Positions 10,184-21,690 of a stretch of 64,000 nt of DNA are shown here, in pieces. Where the stretch lies: the NCBI RefSeq assembly GCF_009017415.1, contig NC_092410.1:1054001-1118000 (forward strand). The letters are read 5' to 3'. The stretch's first letter is position 1, and each line of letters begins with the position of its first letter. The position numbers and the translations under genes were made by a program. The notes beneath the pieces were generated by a model. That model saw only the letters and a list, made by a program, of their open reading frames with translations, was not told the origin of the DNA and did not search any database. The stretch comes from Aspergillus flavus (taxonomy: Eukaryota; Ascomycota; Eurotiomycetes; Eurotiales; Aspergillaceae).

Positions 10184-13100
10184 ATGATGTGCCAGACTAA
10201 GATGAGGGACCGACTCAAGCACATATTCCGTTCACCACTATCGCTGCGCCGGGGCCAAAGGCCACCAAGCGATTCAGCCGATCATTTACAAAAGAGTGGA
10301 TGCATTATGGCTTTACCGCTAGATACACCAGCGGATTCATCTACTCTCCCGGTAGCGGACTTCTGGCAGAAGGCGCTTCACAGGCTTTCTATGGAAGATC
10401 AAGTGTTGATACAAAAACATACTACAACCCGATCAACTCCATGTATCGTTAGCGATACGCCGGTCTTACTGCTGGAAGAAGTCAAGCAGAAACGGGAACT
10501 ATTTGAAAGTAGAAGGTGGAATGTCAGTTTAAACGGCTACACTTTCCGCTTGAGCGATATTGCAAACAAGGTCATGACATGGTTAGAAAAGTTGAAGGCT
10601 ATTGGCGATATTGCTGTCAATGCAGATCAAATACATTCACGATTACCATGGGCAGGTATCAGAATGTTGTTTCTGGTAAGACCACCCACTGTGACGAAGG
10701 CAAAGATGGCTTTTAATGACCGATATCTACTTAGGAAGCCACAGCCGATCGCGAGACTATGGGCCCCCTCCTAGTAGGGCTTGATAAGGTTCTCTACCTC
10801 ATTGATCTGTGTACGGTATACGAACTTTTATATCCCTACGATCCAAAGATAGAGCACACATATCATAATTTAGAAGCCACAGTCATAGAAGTCTATGTCC
10901 TAATCCTGCAGTTTCTACGGACTGCAATCCTGGCGTATGAGCGAAGCACAAAGACAAGTACTTCGGCGACGTTTTGGACTCTCGATTACATTAACGATTA
11001 TAACGCACGCTTTGAAGCAATCATTCCTCGCATCGATTACGAGGCTCAAAACTGTGAGCGATGTTATAGCCGCCTCGATCGTGTTATTTCTATCGACCAA
11101 GTGAAAAGGTTAAAGCGCGTGCTTGAAGACATGGAGAGAGTCAAGGCCCATCAAAACGAGTTTCGAAATATGAATAGTACTTTCCAAAACATATGGCTGT
11201 TTCTTGACGATGGAAAGCGAGAAGACGTCCTTAGGTGGATATCAGACATTCCATTTGAGGATCATCACTCAGTGGCGAGGACTGGCCGTACAGCAAATAC
11301 TGGTGGGTGGCTCTTTAAGCAGCGGGTCTTCCAAGATTGGCAGATATCTGACGACTCAATGATATTTTGGTTACACGGTATACGTGAGTCTTCTAAAAAC
11401 GATATTACCAAGCGCGTCAAGCTTATACTTTCTTTTCATAGCTGGCGCTGGAAAAACGAAGCTTGTTTCCCGAGTTATTGATGAGTTCCTGCAGGTCCAG
11501 GGTCAGAAGCTGGTATATTTTTATTGCAATCGAAATGAAGGACTTCGTCGGAAGCCGAAAGAGATTCTTCGCAGCTTTGTCAAGCAGCTTTCAATCACGG
11601 ATGATCAAACCGTAATCCATGAGAGTCTTCTCCAAGTCTACATGGATAAGCGACAAAGAGGTTTCTCGTCAACGGACTTGAGCCTCGAAGAGAGCGAAGC
11701 GCTCCTAGCTCAGTTAATTTCCATATATCCGAAGACAATATTAGTGCTAGATGCCCTGGACGAAAGCGAAGAAGGCTCGAGGCAAGGTCTCATCAGTTAT
11801 TTCAGCCGACTCGTCGAGCAGATACAAAATTTGAAAATCTTCATCACCAGCAGACGAGACGAAGATATAGCATGTCGGCTCAAATCTAAGGCTAACGTTG
11901 GCATCAATGCAACAGATAGTCAGGATGACATCGCGAAATTTGTCTCACAAAAGATAGATGAAGACGAGAAAAACAGGGCTACCCCTATCTCTGTTGAACT
12001 GAAATATGACATTGTCCGTATAATTCTAGACAAGAGTCAGGGCATGTAAGTGTTCTACCCATCACGCTGTGTTGAGTACGAAATGACCTGAGTCGAGATT
12101 TCAATGGGCGGCCTTACAAGTTACGGAACTCTTATCCCTAGATCTAGAAAAAGATATTCGTGAGCGTCTGGGATGCTTACCAGCTGGCCTACCTTGCGCA
12201 TACAACGAGATCTACCAGCGCATTCTAGAGTCCAAGGCAAGCAAGCTTAAGATCGCGATGAGAGCCCTGCAATGGGTTATATGTTCAGAGAAACCTTTAA
12301 CAGCAGATGCCCTCGTTTTCCTTGTATGCCAGGATCCCGAAATTGATACTTTGATAGCCCCATACGTGGATATCCGATTCATCCTGGAGTCATGCTCTAA
12401 TCTCCTTGTCATGGATTCCCGGCAGTTTTGTCATCTGTCTCATCTCTCCGTGAATGAATACTTCGAAAACCTTTGGGGCATAGCCATATGTCATGCCAAT
12501 GCTGCAAAAATATGTCTGACACTTATGCTAGTCGCCAACAATCAATATTCACAAGAATCGTCCATGTATAATGTTATGATTGACAACTTTCTCGCCTATG
12601 CAACGCCGCACTGGTTTCTGCACATAAGAAGATATGAGTACTATATCAGGAATACAGGTGACAAGATTGATCCCCGTCTGTCGCAGCTTGTTGAAAGGTT
12701 CCTCGGCCGGGTCGAGGAAAGTGGGCCCGCCTATAGGTCCTGGTGCGAACGTTGCGAGCACTTGCCAGGCTTCCCCATAGAAGATCTAAAGCCTTTCTGT
12801 AATCCGGTGCTAGCAGTTTGCCGATTCGGCTTTTACCGCATCCCGCTCACATTGTGGGAATCCAAATGCATAAACACTAATCAAACCAACAAAGCTGGGA
12901 ACTCGCTTCTAGTGCTAACGGTCTTCAGCGAAAATGAATATGCCGTTCAAAAGCTATTGTCACTTGGAGCAGACATCAATGGACAGCTTGATGGGTTGCT
13001 CTGTAGTGGGTCCGCTCTCGGTGCTGCCGCATCAATTGGCAATCGAGACATCATCAAGCTCCTACTAAGCGCAGGAGCTCAGATCAATCAGAAGCACGCC

Positions 13101-13907
13101 GGAGGCATCTACGGCGGTGCACTGGTGGCATCAGTCGCAAACCCAGAAGGTAGGAAGGCCACTCAGCTGTTGCTAGACTCGGGAGCAGAGATCAATCAAG
13201 AGCTTGACTGTGGGATATTCGGCAGCGCTCTTGCTGCTGCCGCTGCTCGTGGAGCCGGAGGATACAACAGTACAATTAGCCAATCACTACTCCGTGCAGG
13301 AGCTAACGTCAATCAAGCCCTCACTAGTGGGAACTACGGCAGTGCCCTTGCTGCTGCCGCTTCAACACCCATAGGCCATGAGACAATAAAGCTATTACTT
13401 GCCTCAGGAGCGAATGTCAATCAAAGGCTCATTTGGGGGAAATATGGTAGTGCTCTAGCAGCAGCATCATTTGGTAGCCTCGCAAACACCTCGCTCCTTC
13501 TAGACGCAGGAGCAGACGTCAACCAGTTGCTTACCTCTGGTTTATACGGCAGCGCACTTGCGGCAGCAGCGTATAGTCAAGCAAAACACAGCGTCCAACT
13601 CCTACTCAACGCAGGAGCCGATGTCAACCAAAAGCTCACTGCGGGGCTTTATGGAAGTGCTCTTGCAGCAGCGGTGGCCAAGCAGGGCGCCGATGAGGAG
13701 ATTGTGCAGTTACTGTTGGATGCAGGGGCGGACGTGAACCAGAAACTTTCCTCGGGACTTTACAGTAATGTTCTAGAAGCAGCACGAGCACGAACTCGCC
13801 GAGAGCTTTACGAGATACTGTTGGGGGTAGTCATCGGGAAGAATCAGAGAAATTTCGGGTATACCAGCTTAGAGGCCGGTAAGTACAAGGACAGGAAGTC
13901 GGCATGA
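10184..13907 (+). CDS. NACHT-ankyrin NLR-like (STAND) protein
   Basis: Four exons (10184-10675, 10735-11383, 11442-12045, 12098-13907) join in frame to 1184 aa. Residues about 35-350 form a helical N-terminal domain of the kind found in fungal STAND proteins (a WAGIRML segment, then DRETMGPLLVGLD, rejoined across the first intron). The NACHT module follows: Walker A GIPGAGKTKL at about 379-388 (proline codon split by the second intron), Walker B TILVLDALDE near 484, and sensor FITSRRDED near 517. A winged-helix-like linker with ALQWVICSEKPL follows. Residues about 840-1157 are ankyrin-type repeats. Fungal NLR-like proteins act in non-self recognition and regulated cell death, with the repeats as the sensing part. 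No obvious partner effector gene lies next to it. The reading frame is intact. An internal ATG (MALPLDTP) is an alternative start. Confidence 0.85.
12885..13830 (+). repeat. Coding array of ankyrin-type repeats
   Basis: About nine units of roughly 33-38 codons share the pattern G-x-Y-G-S-A-L-A-A-A ... LLL-x-A-G-A-D-V-N-Q. The YGSALAAA half replaces the canonical ankyrin TPLHLAA. Protein identity between the central units is high, but the DNA uses different synonymous codons: the Tyr-Gly-Ser-Ala core is written tacggcagcgca, tatggaagtgct, tacggcagtgcc and tatggtagtgct in different units. Confidence 0.8.
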
Positions 13908-15016
13908 TATGAAGCTCTCAGATGTCGAGAATAGTGAGCCGCCGCCGAGAGCTATGGTAATATATGTGACATTCTGCAGTGGCAATGCCCATACGAACTC
14001 AGCTCTTTCTGAACCATTGTTTGTCCAATCTCATATGAATGAGGCCATTTTATCGTTTTTTCAGATATATTTTCAGGCAATTCAGTAATTATTTTTCTTT
14101 TCTGGCTTCCTTCATCGTTTTACATTTATCTTTCTTCCATTCCCCTATCCCATACTAAATCTTTGAAAACATGGTCGAAAGAATTCTTTACCATAGTATT
14201 GCGCGGAAGCCATTTTTATGTAGTCATCCTCCCTAGTAGAATCAACTTTTTTACATACTTTCACAAGTGACCAACTAACACTAAAGTAATCTGAATAGAT
14301 ATAATATCAACAATATTACTGGATACTAAGCTCTTTACATTGGTCTGTCTGGCTTATATCACGAGTACACGCATTGCCCTGTCTGGAGCTACCTACCAAT
14401 CGACACAATGCTTAAATATTAAAGAGAACGGGAGATTATAGGTAGGTCTGCATATTGAGACTTGTGTGTTCAAGAGGGCTTTAGAAATTAGATACACCTT
14501 CCCTCAAACTTCCCCTGTCCCAGATATAAATGGCCATTGTATACCCCATGGCAGCTACGCGCGCCAAGAAAGTAGTTCTAGGGCGACAGTCAAGGGTATG
14601 TGATCCATTCAGAGAAGACATTCAATGCTAACCCTTGGACCCATGCCAGATTCAGCTTGTGACCATGTGATTGCTGTGCAGGTCGCCCCGTCCACCATGC
14701 GTCTTTCTCCGAGACATTTTGCTTACCCCCTCGCAACTACTATCAGAACTATATTAACGGGAGAGACTTGTACTTCCTGATCCCATTGTTCATGTGTTGT
14801 TGCTAGTCGCTTTTGCTTGTCGACACGTGCCTATATCTCCCAGCGACCACCGTAGAAAGCCAGAGAGCAATATGGCAAGCCCTACAAAGCAAACAAGCAG
14901 ACCTTCTACGAACCCGGACATCAATATGGATAGACCAGAAAGACAGGCCTTAACAGGGACCAGCACTCGACTACAGTTTTTCTTCTCATTCAGGCACCAT
15001 AGCTAAGATCTATAGA
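13908..15016. other. Gap downstream of the NLR-like gene
   Basis: An A/T-rich stretch with no recognised gene. A 70-codon frame at 14794-15006 begins with GTG and resembles nothing known to me; an in-frame ATG lies at 14872. It could be a 5' exon of the Cys-rich frame that follows, but I found no splice pair that joins them in frame. Confidence 0.4.
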
Positions 15017-15336
15017 TTACGGCACTGCTATGCAAACCCAGATCTCGAGCCAAGCACACAACCATCGTGAGAAAAGCAAGTGAAGTCGTCTCCCACCGAG
15101 ATGCAGATGTGAATGACCACGAGGGATCTCGCGACACTTCGGGGGTTAATGGGCATTTTGATATCAAAATTGGCAGGGGGCGTAGGAAGCACACCTTGTA
15201 TTCCTGTGACTGGCATTATACCCCAGCTGAGGAGCATCCAGATGTCTGCCCAATCTGTAGTGGAGCCCCCGAGTGTCCTTCTTGTGGCGGGTCGTCCGAT
15301 TCTAAGGAAGGGAGAGGGAAAAGGTACTCCGACTAG
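15017..15336 (+). other. Possible coding exon with a Cys-rich, zinc-ribbon-like end
   Basis: A frame of about 106 codons is open directly after a good acceptor-like ctatag at 15011-15016 and ends at TAG 15334-15336, but it contains no ATG. Its C-terminal half looks protein-like: HTLYSCDWHYTP, EEHPDVCPICSG and ECPSCGG, with two CxxC pairs and nearby His residues that could bind one zinc. Either it is a 3' exon whose 5' part I could not place, or a decayed gene. Function unknown. Confidence 0.3.
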
Positions 15337-15806
15337 ACGAACACCTTATTTATATGGACGTGTAATCCGCTAAGATAGAGAAACAGATCCCTTGAAACCC
15401 AGAAAATTACAACACTTAATTTCTGTCAATGCTATAGACACGAACACAAACATGATTAAACCCATGCCTTAAGAGAAGGGAAAAGAAGTAATGGAAACTT
15501 GGAGAAGAAAATAACCCACTAACACGCCCATAAAAGTCCCAAGAACACCAGTACAGTCGTTGAAGACAAAGCCCTCTTTCCATGCCATCCTTTGTTAATA
15601 CACCGCTTATTCCATGAAATGCATCACTGTCCTGGTTTCGTGTCCTTTTGTCGCTGCTGCCGTGTTCTAGGAATAATGTTGAAACCCCGATCATGTAACA
15701 GCAAGAAAGCTCCCCGATTCATGCAAGCACGCTCGTCGTCAAGAAGGTGAGATCTATATACGCTGGTGATTCAAGATATGAGGTTGTTTTGTGCTGGTAG
15801 TCATAG
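15337..15806. other. Gap 3' of the ethanolamine kinase-like gene
   Basis: No gene seen. It probably carries the 3' untranslated region of the kinase gene on the minus strand. Confidence 0.5.
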
Positions 15807-17348
15807 TCAAACTTCTTGAGCCCATCGACGCTCGCGGAGAGGCATTTCTTCGCCGGCTTTGGCGCGGCTGCCGTCGAGCTCTCGACGCCAGGCGTAGTAT
15901 TCGCCGAGACGAGTTTCAGCGTATGAAGCGTAGTCGAAGTCGATTTGCGAGATCTGGGCTTGGATGAGGGCCCATATACCCCTATTTAATATTAGCACTG
16001 GGTCATAGATATTAGCATTGAAAGGGAAAACAAACCAGTATAATCCGGGAATGCCGCGGAAGCGATCAACGTCCTCATAGAGTCGATCGATGATCTGCTT
16101 CTGAGACGACTCCGGGAGACCTTTGTGCTGGGTATAACTCCTGACATACTCGGTCAAGAACTGGCGCCGAACAGCACATGTAGGCATCATGTTGTAGTCA
16201 CAGTCGTAGCCACCCCATTCAGCGAAATGGTTGGCGATGTCGAACGCGGCTGGGGATGGAGTGGCATATTCATAGTCGATGAACTGCACAGTCGTTGTGG
16301 GCTCACCCGCGGATGTGACAGGAGCATCTGAGGACGGTACAGCTATGACATTGGCGCAGAGAAGGTCGCAGTGGGCAAACACCAACTACCGAGGGGGGTT
16401 AATTATTGGCCGTAATCCCTATGGCTCAAGGATGGAATGTGATATCTACGTACCCCGTCTTCACCGATGCCTTTGCCGTCGTCCAGTTCACTGACAGCCC
16501 ATTCAAGCTCTTTCTGAAGGCCCAGTCTGCGCTTACGCTGCTCATCTGTAGCGGAAGGCAAAGCAAGGATCCATTTCTGGAGAACAGCCCACATGCTGGG
16601 TCCCGATTGTTTTGGCTTGATCAGAGGAAAGTCAATGTTATGCTTGGACGGATGGACATCTACTGAGTTCAGAAAAACATTCTCCGCTTCAGACTGGGCA
16701 GGGGCGGCGGCTCCTCGGATGGGAAGGACTGCATGCCACTGTCCAAGCCTTCTAGCAACGCCACGCCAAATGGAAGCTGTCACTAGATCTTCATGAGTGG
16801 CGGGGCGTCCACGAATGAACCTATAGAGCAGGCCATTCTGGAAGCGAGCCAAAAGTGAAGGGGCTAGGCCATAGCTGGCAAGTAGGGCGTGGGACTTCAT
16901 TTCTCCTATAGACATCTACTCAGCATTGGCGCAATGGGCAAAAAGGAGAAAGGGCGTATGTCCCGAGTCTGTCTTACTTTCGCGGTCTATAAGAATCTCT
17001 GTATGGTTACCGTACGCTCTCATCAGTACAGCTTCGTTGTCTATTTGTTCTTCGGTCAAGCCAGGCTTGCGATTTATGATTTTGAGAAGCTGGAAGCCAG
17101 TTAGTCCATGAATTTGATAGTTTGGACTCTATCTGCTCCTGCAGAGCAAGTTCGGAACACACAGTATTAGTTATACCGTCCGTGAAGCGCACGAATTCGA
17201 TGTTGTTCTCTGGACCTTCCCAGTGAGGGTTCAAGGTCAAAACCAACCTCAGCGCAGACGCTTGAGAATCGGCATGGTTGTATGACTGTGCGATGTAGCG
17301 CAGCGCCGTGAGAGGACAACCGTTCGGCTCAGATGTCGAACCCATCAT
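15807..17348 (-). CDS. Ethanolamine kinase-like protein (choline/ethanolamine kinase family)
   Basis: Five exons read on the minus strand (17348-17163, 17089-16978, 16905-16454, 16385-16036, 15981-15807) give 424 aa. The family phosphorylates ethanolamine (or choline) with ATP, the first step of the CDP-ethanolamine (Kennedy) route to phosphatidylethanolamine. Visible elements are FTDGITNTLLKI with the ATP-lobe region, TEILIDRE rebuilt by splicing, LYRFIRGRPAT, the Brenner/APH catalytic motif VFAHCDLLCANV (HxDxxxxN), then VQFIDYEYATPS with the metal-binding aspartate, and HFAEWGG. The HFAEW segment and overall layout favour ethanolamine over choline kinase. The residue after the catalytic His is Cys rather than the usual Asn, at a variable position. 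A second ATG at 17345 follows directly. Roughly the last 50 residues are charged and may be disordered. Confidence 0.85.
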
Positions 17349-19372
17349 GGACGTTTATTAAGGGGTGAGGGGCGAGATACTGTATGGAGAAACGGTCAAC
17401 TACAACAGTTCTAGATTCCAGAATGTCAGCAAATCTCACCAGAGGTGTATGATAAGTTGTATGCAGCGACAGTATCACTTAGGTGTAAAAAAAAAAAAAG
17501 TACAAAGCATTGGAGCGTATACTGACCTGAACGGCGCCTGTGGCACTTTTTTTTTTTTTATCCGTTCACTGAGGGCTTCCCCTATTATTAGTGAGCGATA
17601 AGGATCGCAAACGATAACGATATACGTAATTTTAAAGAGTATTAAATTGACCGGCAACCAATACTCAGGGAACACAAGCCAGAAGAAAAAAGGGGGAGTA
17701 GTATTAAGCCGGCATGAGAGGAGAAGAAAGAGGAGAAGAAGAACATTGGTCTCGTGCTTGCATGGCCATGATTGGAAGCTACGCAGCCTGAGGCCCCTCA
17801 GGCAACGAGCGCCGTCGCCCCCTCGTTTCCTTACCAGGCTGTAAATCCGAAATTGCCTCCCCCATGACGAAATGCCAGGGACGAAGCCTACGTATGCACC
17901 TATTCTTATACAACTCGATCGCCCTATGTGAATTTTCTGTGGGGTAACACCGACAGTTGTCAGCACTCAAAACTAGCCTATGATCAGCTCTTCCGGAGAA
18001 TGTGGTTGGCATTCCTTGCCCGTGAAAAGGAGGAAGTTAAAGTAAGGGATGGTTGACAGGTATGGGAACCGCGTTATGGGTGTAAGGTACGGGGAGTACA
18101 CGCCGGTATTACTCTAAACCCCTTTGGTCACCGCTCACTCAACCACTTTGCATGTGATTCTCAACCATGTGACTGGCAACGCTTGGCACTCGCCTGAGGC
18201 ATCACCCAGATCTCCAGTCTCACATGACTTTTGCACCCTAAGCCCTAGGAGCTACTGCTCTCGGTAACTAGCTAGTCCCAAAGGTGTCCTAGTGGCTCCA
18301 CTCATGGCGGACTACAAAAGGCCATCGTTGGCGCTGCCAATTTTTCCTTCTTTTTTCTTTTTTCTTTCCTCATCATCAGTAGCGGTTTACATTGACCATA
18401 TGTAAATCAATACCGGAGCTTCATACAATGTATGACACGCTGAGGGTTATCCGTGTGGGATTTTGCTCGATGGGTTTCCTTCCGTTCCCGGCTTCGGAGA
18501 GTAATTGTGCTTTCCTTTTTTCAACTTCCAAATTATGGCTTAGCTAGGGATTCTTTTCGCAAGATAAGAGCCCCAGGCGCTTGAGCTGTGGAGGAGGCGC
18601 GACATTCCAGTTTTAGAAAATTATGTCTGTACTGTGAAATCATGGTTGGACATCTTCTATCTTGTAGACGTGCTGCTGAACAGGGCACTTCTTGTTCTCG
18701 GGGTTTATATGCTGAACCTTGGATCAGATGTGCACATCTCGGATCAATCTTCAAGTATACCATGTGTATCTGGCTATTGTTGGCAATGACATATTGGTAG
18801 CTTGTTCCGATTGAAGCATCATAGGTGCTCTAGTTGGCCTGCTGATCGCTTAAATACGTCATGTCATTGGCTATTTCTGATATACTGGTTCATTATCAAT
18901 GTGTTACAAGGTAGCATCTGTAACTTCTCATGAGAGAATGTCATGCGAACACATCCTGTGGATGCTTTATGTCTCGAGCATGTTTCGAACAAATTCGCGA
19001 TGCGTTATCCTGACATTGGCCAAGTTAAGCCATAGTGCTTGTCAAATGAGTGTTGCATTGTGAAACTCCTATAGCTTTCACTCTCACTTTTTAGGGCTCA
19101 TGCTTTTTCTAAACAAGAAAGCTGTCTCAACTTCCATGCTTAACCCACCCTACCAGCAGCTTTCAGTCCCATCAATGAGTTGCTCCTCTTGCTAAAGAGC
19201 GATCAACACAGTAGGCCATATGTCAATATAACCAATCCTGAATTAGTGCCATCACAATATGTCTTGGCGATACGAGTGAATGTATGTCTCTGAAGCTTAG
19301 CAGATACCATGTTCCAACCATGTTAGTGCAAGATATGTGTTTCCCGTGTCTCATTTATGCTATATAGTAACC
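17349..19372. other. Two-kilobase gene-poor stretch
   Basis: No gene is supported. Several frames of 60-163 codons occur (for example 17475-17966 minus) but are low-complexity or cross homopolymer runs and lack recognisable domains. The left part is the promoter of the kinase gene; a T/C-rich tract at about 18340-18370 stands out. The 15-bp inverted repeat at 17487-17559 is listed separately. Confidence 0.5.
17487..17559. repeat. Poly-A/poly-T inverted repeat, 15 bp arms
   Basis: A13-GT at 17487-17501 is exactly complementary to AC-T13 at 17545-17559, separated by 43 nt. It could fold into a hairpin or be two chance homopolymers. No target-site duplication or coding content was recognised around it. 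Confidence 0.6.
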
Positions 19373-20514
19373 TCAGACCCGTCCAGCCTGTCCGATTTGA
19401 ATCCTCTCTCCACTCCATTTATCATCGCTCCGCAAGACTGGCCAGCTCGTTCCATCAGCCTTGGACAGCGTCAATTCCAGTTTAGTGCCCAACACCTTGA
19501 ATTGGGATTTTTCGGGATTAATCGGCGCAAACAGCTGATAAGTATCTTTGTACCGCTTGTTATCGGTAGTGGGGAGGTCCAGATCGATCGACTTCTCGGA
19601 GAACTCGACCTTAGCCTGGTTCTTATCGATCTTCTTAAGGTACAGCGAGACATTGACCGAGTGTGGTGTTTGGTAAAAGTCATTCCTATATAAGGCATAG
19701 AAGGTTAAGACAAAGTTCCCCAAAGAGGTATTGCCATTCGTAAGACGAAATGAGGGTTTCACTCACCTAACACTTTCCACCTTCTCTTCACCAGCCGGCT
19801 TGCCCTTTCCGACAAAAAGATGCCCCCTTTTCTCCTTGCAGCCTTCGATCTTCAGGAAATCGTCAAAATCCAGAACCCTCTTCTTACAGCATGACCATCC
19901 CTTGCTGCCCTCATGGAAAATCGGCTGTCCGGGATGATGGACACATTTCTCCTCCTCCCGCGACACGGACGAGTTGTAGTTGGCGCCGCATCCCTTCCGA
20001 CGGCATGTGGCGTTAGCCGGGATCTCAAGAGATGGGTCGTCGGACTCTGATTCTTCGGGGGCGGGCGTAGCTGCGTTCGACGGAGGGGCAATAGCGGGCG
20101 AGTATGTCGGCCGTGGTACCCCGCTATCTGCGACAGGTGCAGTTACCGGCTGGGGTGCAACTATTTCAGGTGCAGCTGGGTCTGTCTTCTTTGGGGGTTC
20201 GACTGGGGTATCGTCTACAGTCGAATGCTTGCCGGTAGTACAGGGTGGGATTTCGAGGAATTCATCGAAGGTGAGAACGCGGGGCTTGCAGCATTTCCAG
20301 CCTGTAGATCACGCGAGGGTCAACGTTGGTGGATCGCACCGCAGGGAAGGACGGAAGTGTCATGCAACGAATCCCAGGGGCCACCGTAGACACCAAGGTC
20401 CTTAAACTTACCCTTTTGACCTTCATGGAAGACAGGTGGTCCAGGATGATAGACGCATGGCTCTTCGGGATCGGTGAAGACCTTCCCGCAACCCTTGTGG
20501 ACGCACTTGGACAT
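19373..20514 (-). CDS. chpA: CHORD and CS domain protein (HSP90 co-chaperone type)
   Basis: Three exons on the minus strand (20514-20412, 20301-19767, 19685-19373) give 316 aa. It has two cysteine- and histidine-rich CHORD zinc domains, at residues about 4-62 (CVHKGCGKVF, CVYHPGPPVFHEG, GWKCCKPRVLTFDEFL) and about 133-195 (CRRKGCG, CVHHPGQPIFHEG, GWSCCKKRVLDFDDFL), joined by a Pro/Ala/Glu-rich linker, then a CS (p23-like) domain at about 213-316. The order CHORD-CHORD-CS matches animal CHP-1/melusin and the A. nidulans chpA product, which bind HSP90; plant RAR1 lacks the CS part. In A. nidulans chpA has been linked to diploid stability. The ATG at 20514 is the first in frame. It diverges from a glutaredoxin-like gene over 335 bp. 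Confidence 0.92.
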
Positions 20515-20849
20515 TTTTTCGATGGGTGGGCGCAATACACTTCTCGACGTGAATTATACGGGCAACAGTAAAATCGCTTCAGTCCATGAGACAAGAACTT
20601 CGCTGGTGGGGGGCAAATCGCATCGAAAGCCGCAGAAATACTGCCACCGCAGCTGCCGCCCAAAGTGGCTCGAAGCGGCTTAGTCTGGAGAAGCTCGAAG
20701 GTTCCATTTTTCTCGGCGCGGAGAGCACGATAACTAACTCTATTGTTTGGTCGACATCACCACCCGATCCTATCGCCCGTTCGCGGCCTTCAACCACCAC
20801 AACTTTGTCCGCCCTTCTGGCTTAATTTGGCTATCTTTCATCTCTCACC
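20515..20849. promoter_or_regulatory. Bidirectional promoter chpA / glutaredoxin-like gene
   Basis: Only 335 bp separate the two divergent start codons, so the genes must share control sequence. No clear TATA box is seen. Apparent frames on both strands across this stretch are G/C-rich shadows. Confidence 0.5.
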
Positions 20850-21182
20850 ATGTTTCCTACCGCCGCCCGTCTCTCCCAGGCGGTTCGTGTTACGCTCTTC
20901 ACTCGTGTCGGCTGCGGACTGTGCGACACGGCAAAACACGCCGTAACTCAATTACACAAGCGGCGGCCCTTCGAATACTCCGAATTAGATATTATGGTCC
21001 CCACCAACAAGCCCTGGAAGGATGTGTATGAGTTCGACGTCCCTGTCTTACACGTTCAATCGGTCAAGGGTCAATTGGAAAACGGAGAAGCCGACCTCTC
21101 GGATCCAAAGAAGCTGTTCCATCGGTTCACCGAGCAGGAAGTCGAAACGTTGGTCGACGAGGCCGAGAAGGCAAAATCATGA
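20850..21182 (+). CDS. Small glutaredoxin-like protein (DUF836 / YDR286C type)
   Basis: A single exon of 110 aa. After a short basic N-terminus (MFPTAARLSQAVR) that could be mitochondrial targeting, the strand VTLFTRVGCGLCDTAK carries a CxxC redox pair (CGLC) typical of glutaredoxin-like DUF836 proteins. A helix, the strand FEYSELDI, a KDVYEFDVPVLHV segment holding the cis-proline (VPV), and a C-terminal helix complete a thioredoxin fold. The family includes yeast YDR286C and human C5orf63; its biochemical role is not established, so redox or Fe-S function is inference. It diverges from chpA. Confidence 0.85.
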   Translation: MFPTAARLSQAVRVTLFTRVGCGLCDTAKHAVTQLHKRRPFEYSELDIMVPTNKPWKDVYEFDVPVLHVQSVKGQLENGEADLSDPKKLFHRFTEQEVETLVDEAEKAKS

Positions 21183-21690
21183 AGTCTAGACCGCATATAG
21201 CTAATTGAGTCATATCTCAATCCAACCTCCTATATCCTCCCTGCCAAGTATTCCCCAGCATTACGGGCGAGATGTGAGGAGTCATTCGACCTTGTGTCGT
21301 CTCGACATGCCGGAATACATTTCCGAGTGATCCCTTGTTTCAGCCTCGAAGATCATGAGCAAAGGATCCTCAGCCTCTTCAATGTCTCCAAACTTTGTGA
21401 TAATCCCAGCCAATCCCGTTATTACCGCACTTCGTCCTTCTCCAACGACTAGGACGGTGTCGCATGCCAATGTCGGCGTACGATGAGCTCCTCCGTTCAG
21501 CGGCAGGAGGGTAGATATGTACGTTGTGGCCGGTTAGCCATTGGTAGGGGTTATTAGAATGATTAGATAAAATTAGGTATCTGTTAGTAGCTAAGGTGTT
21601 GATCGAAGACAAGATTATATAAGAACCTCTGATACTCATAGAAATAACGATAATGTTTTGTTTAGTATACAATGCAAGGGTATCAGAGCT
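21183..21690. other. Gap between convergent genes
   Basis: About 500 bp, A/T-rich toward the right, holding the 3' ends of the glutaredoxin-like gene and the regulator gene. Frames here (for example 21282-21672 minus) are short and unrecognised. Confidence 0.5.

Noticed and set aside
17475..17966. 163-codon frame on the minus strand
   Set aside because: It runs through homopolymer tracts, has no recognisable motif, and lies in the promoter side of the kinase gene.
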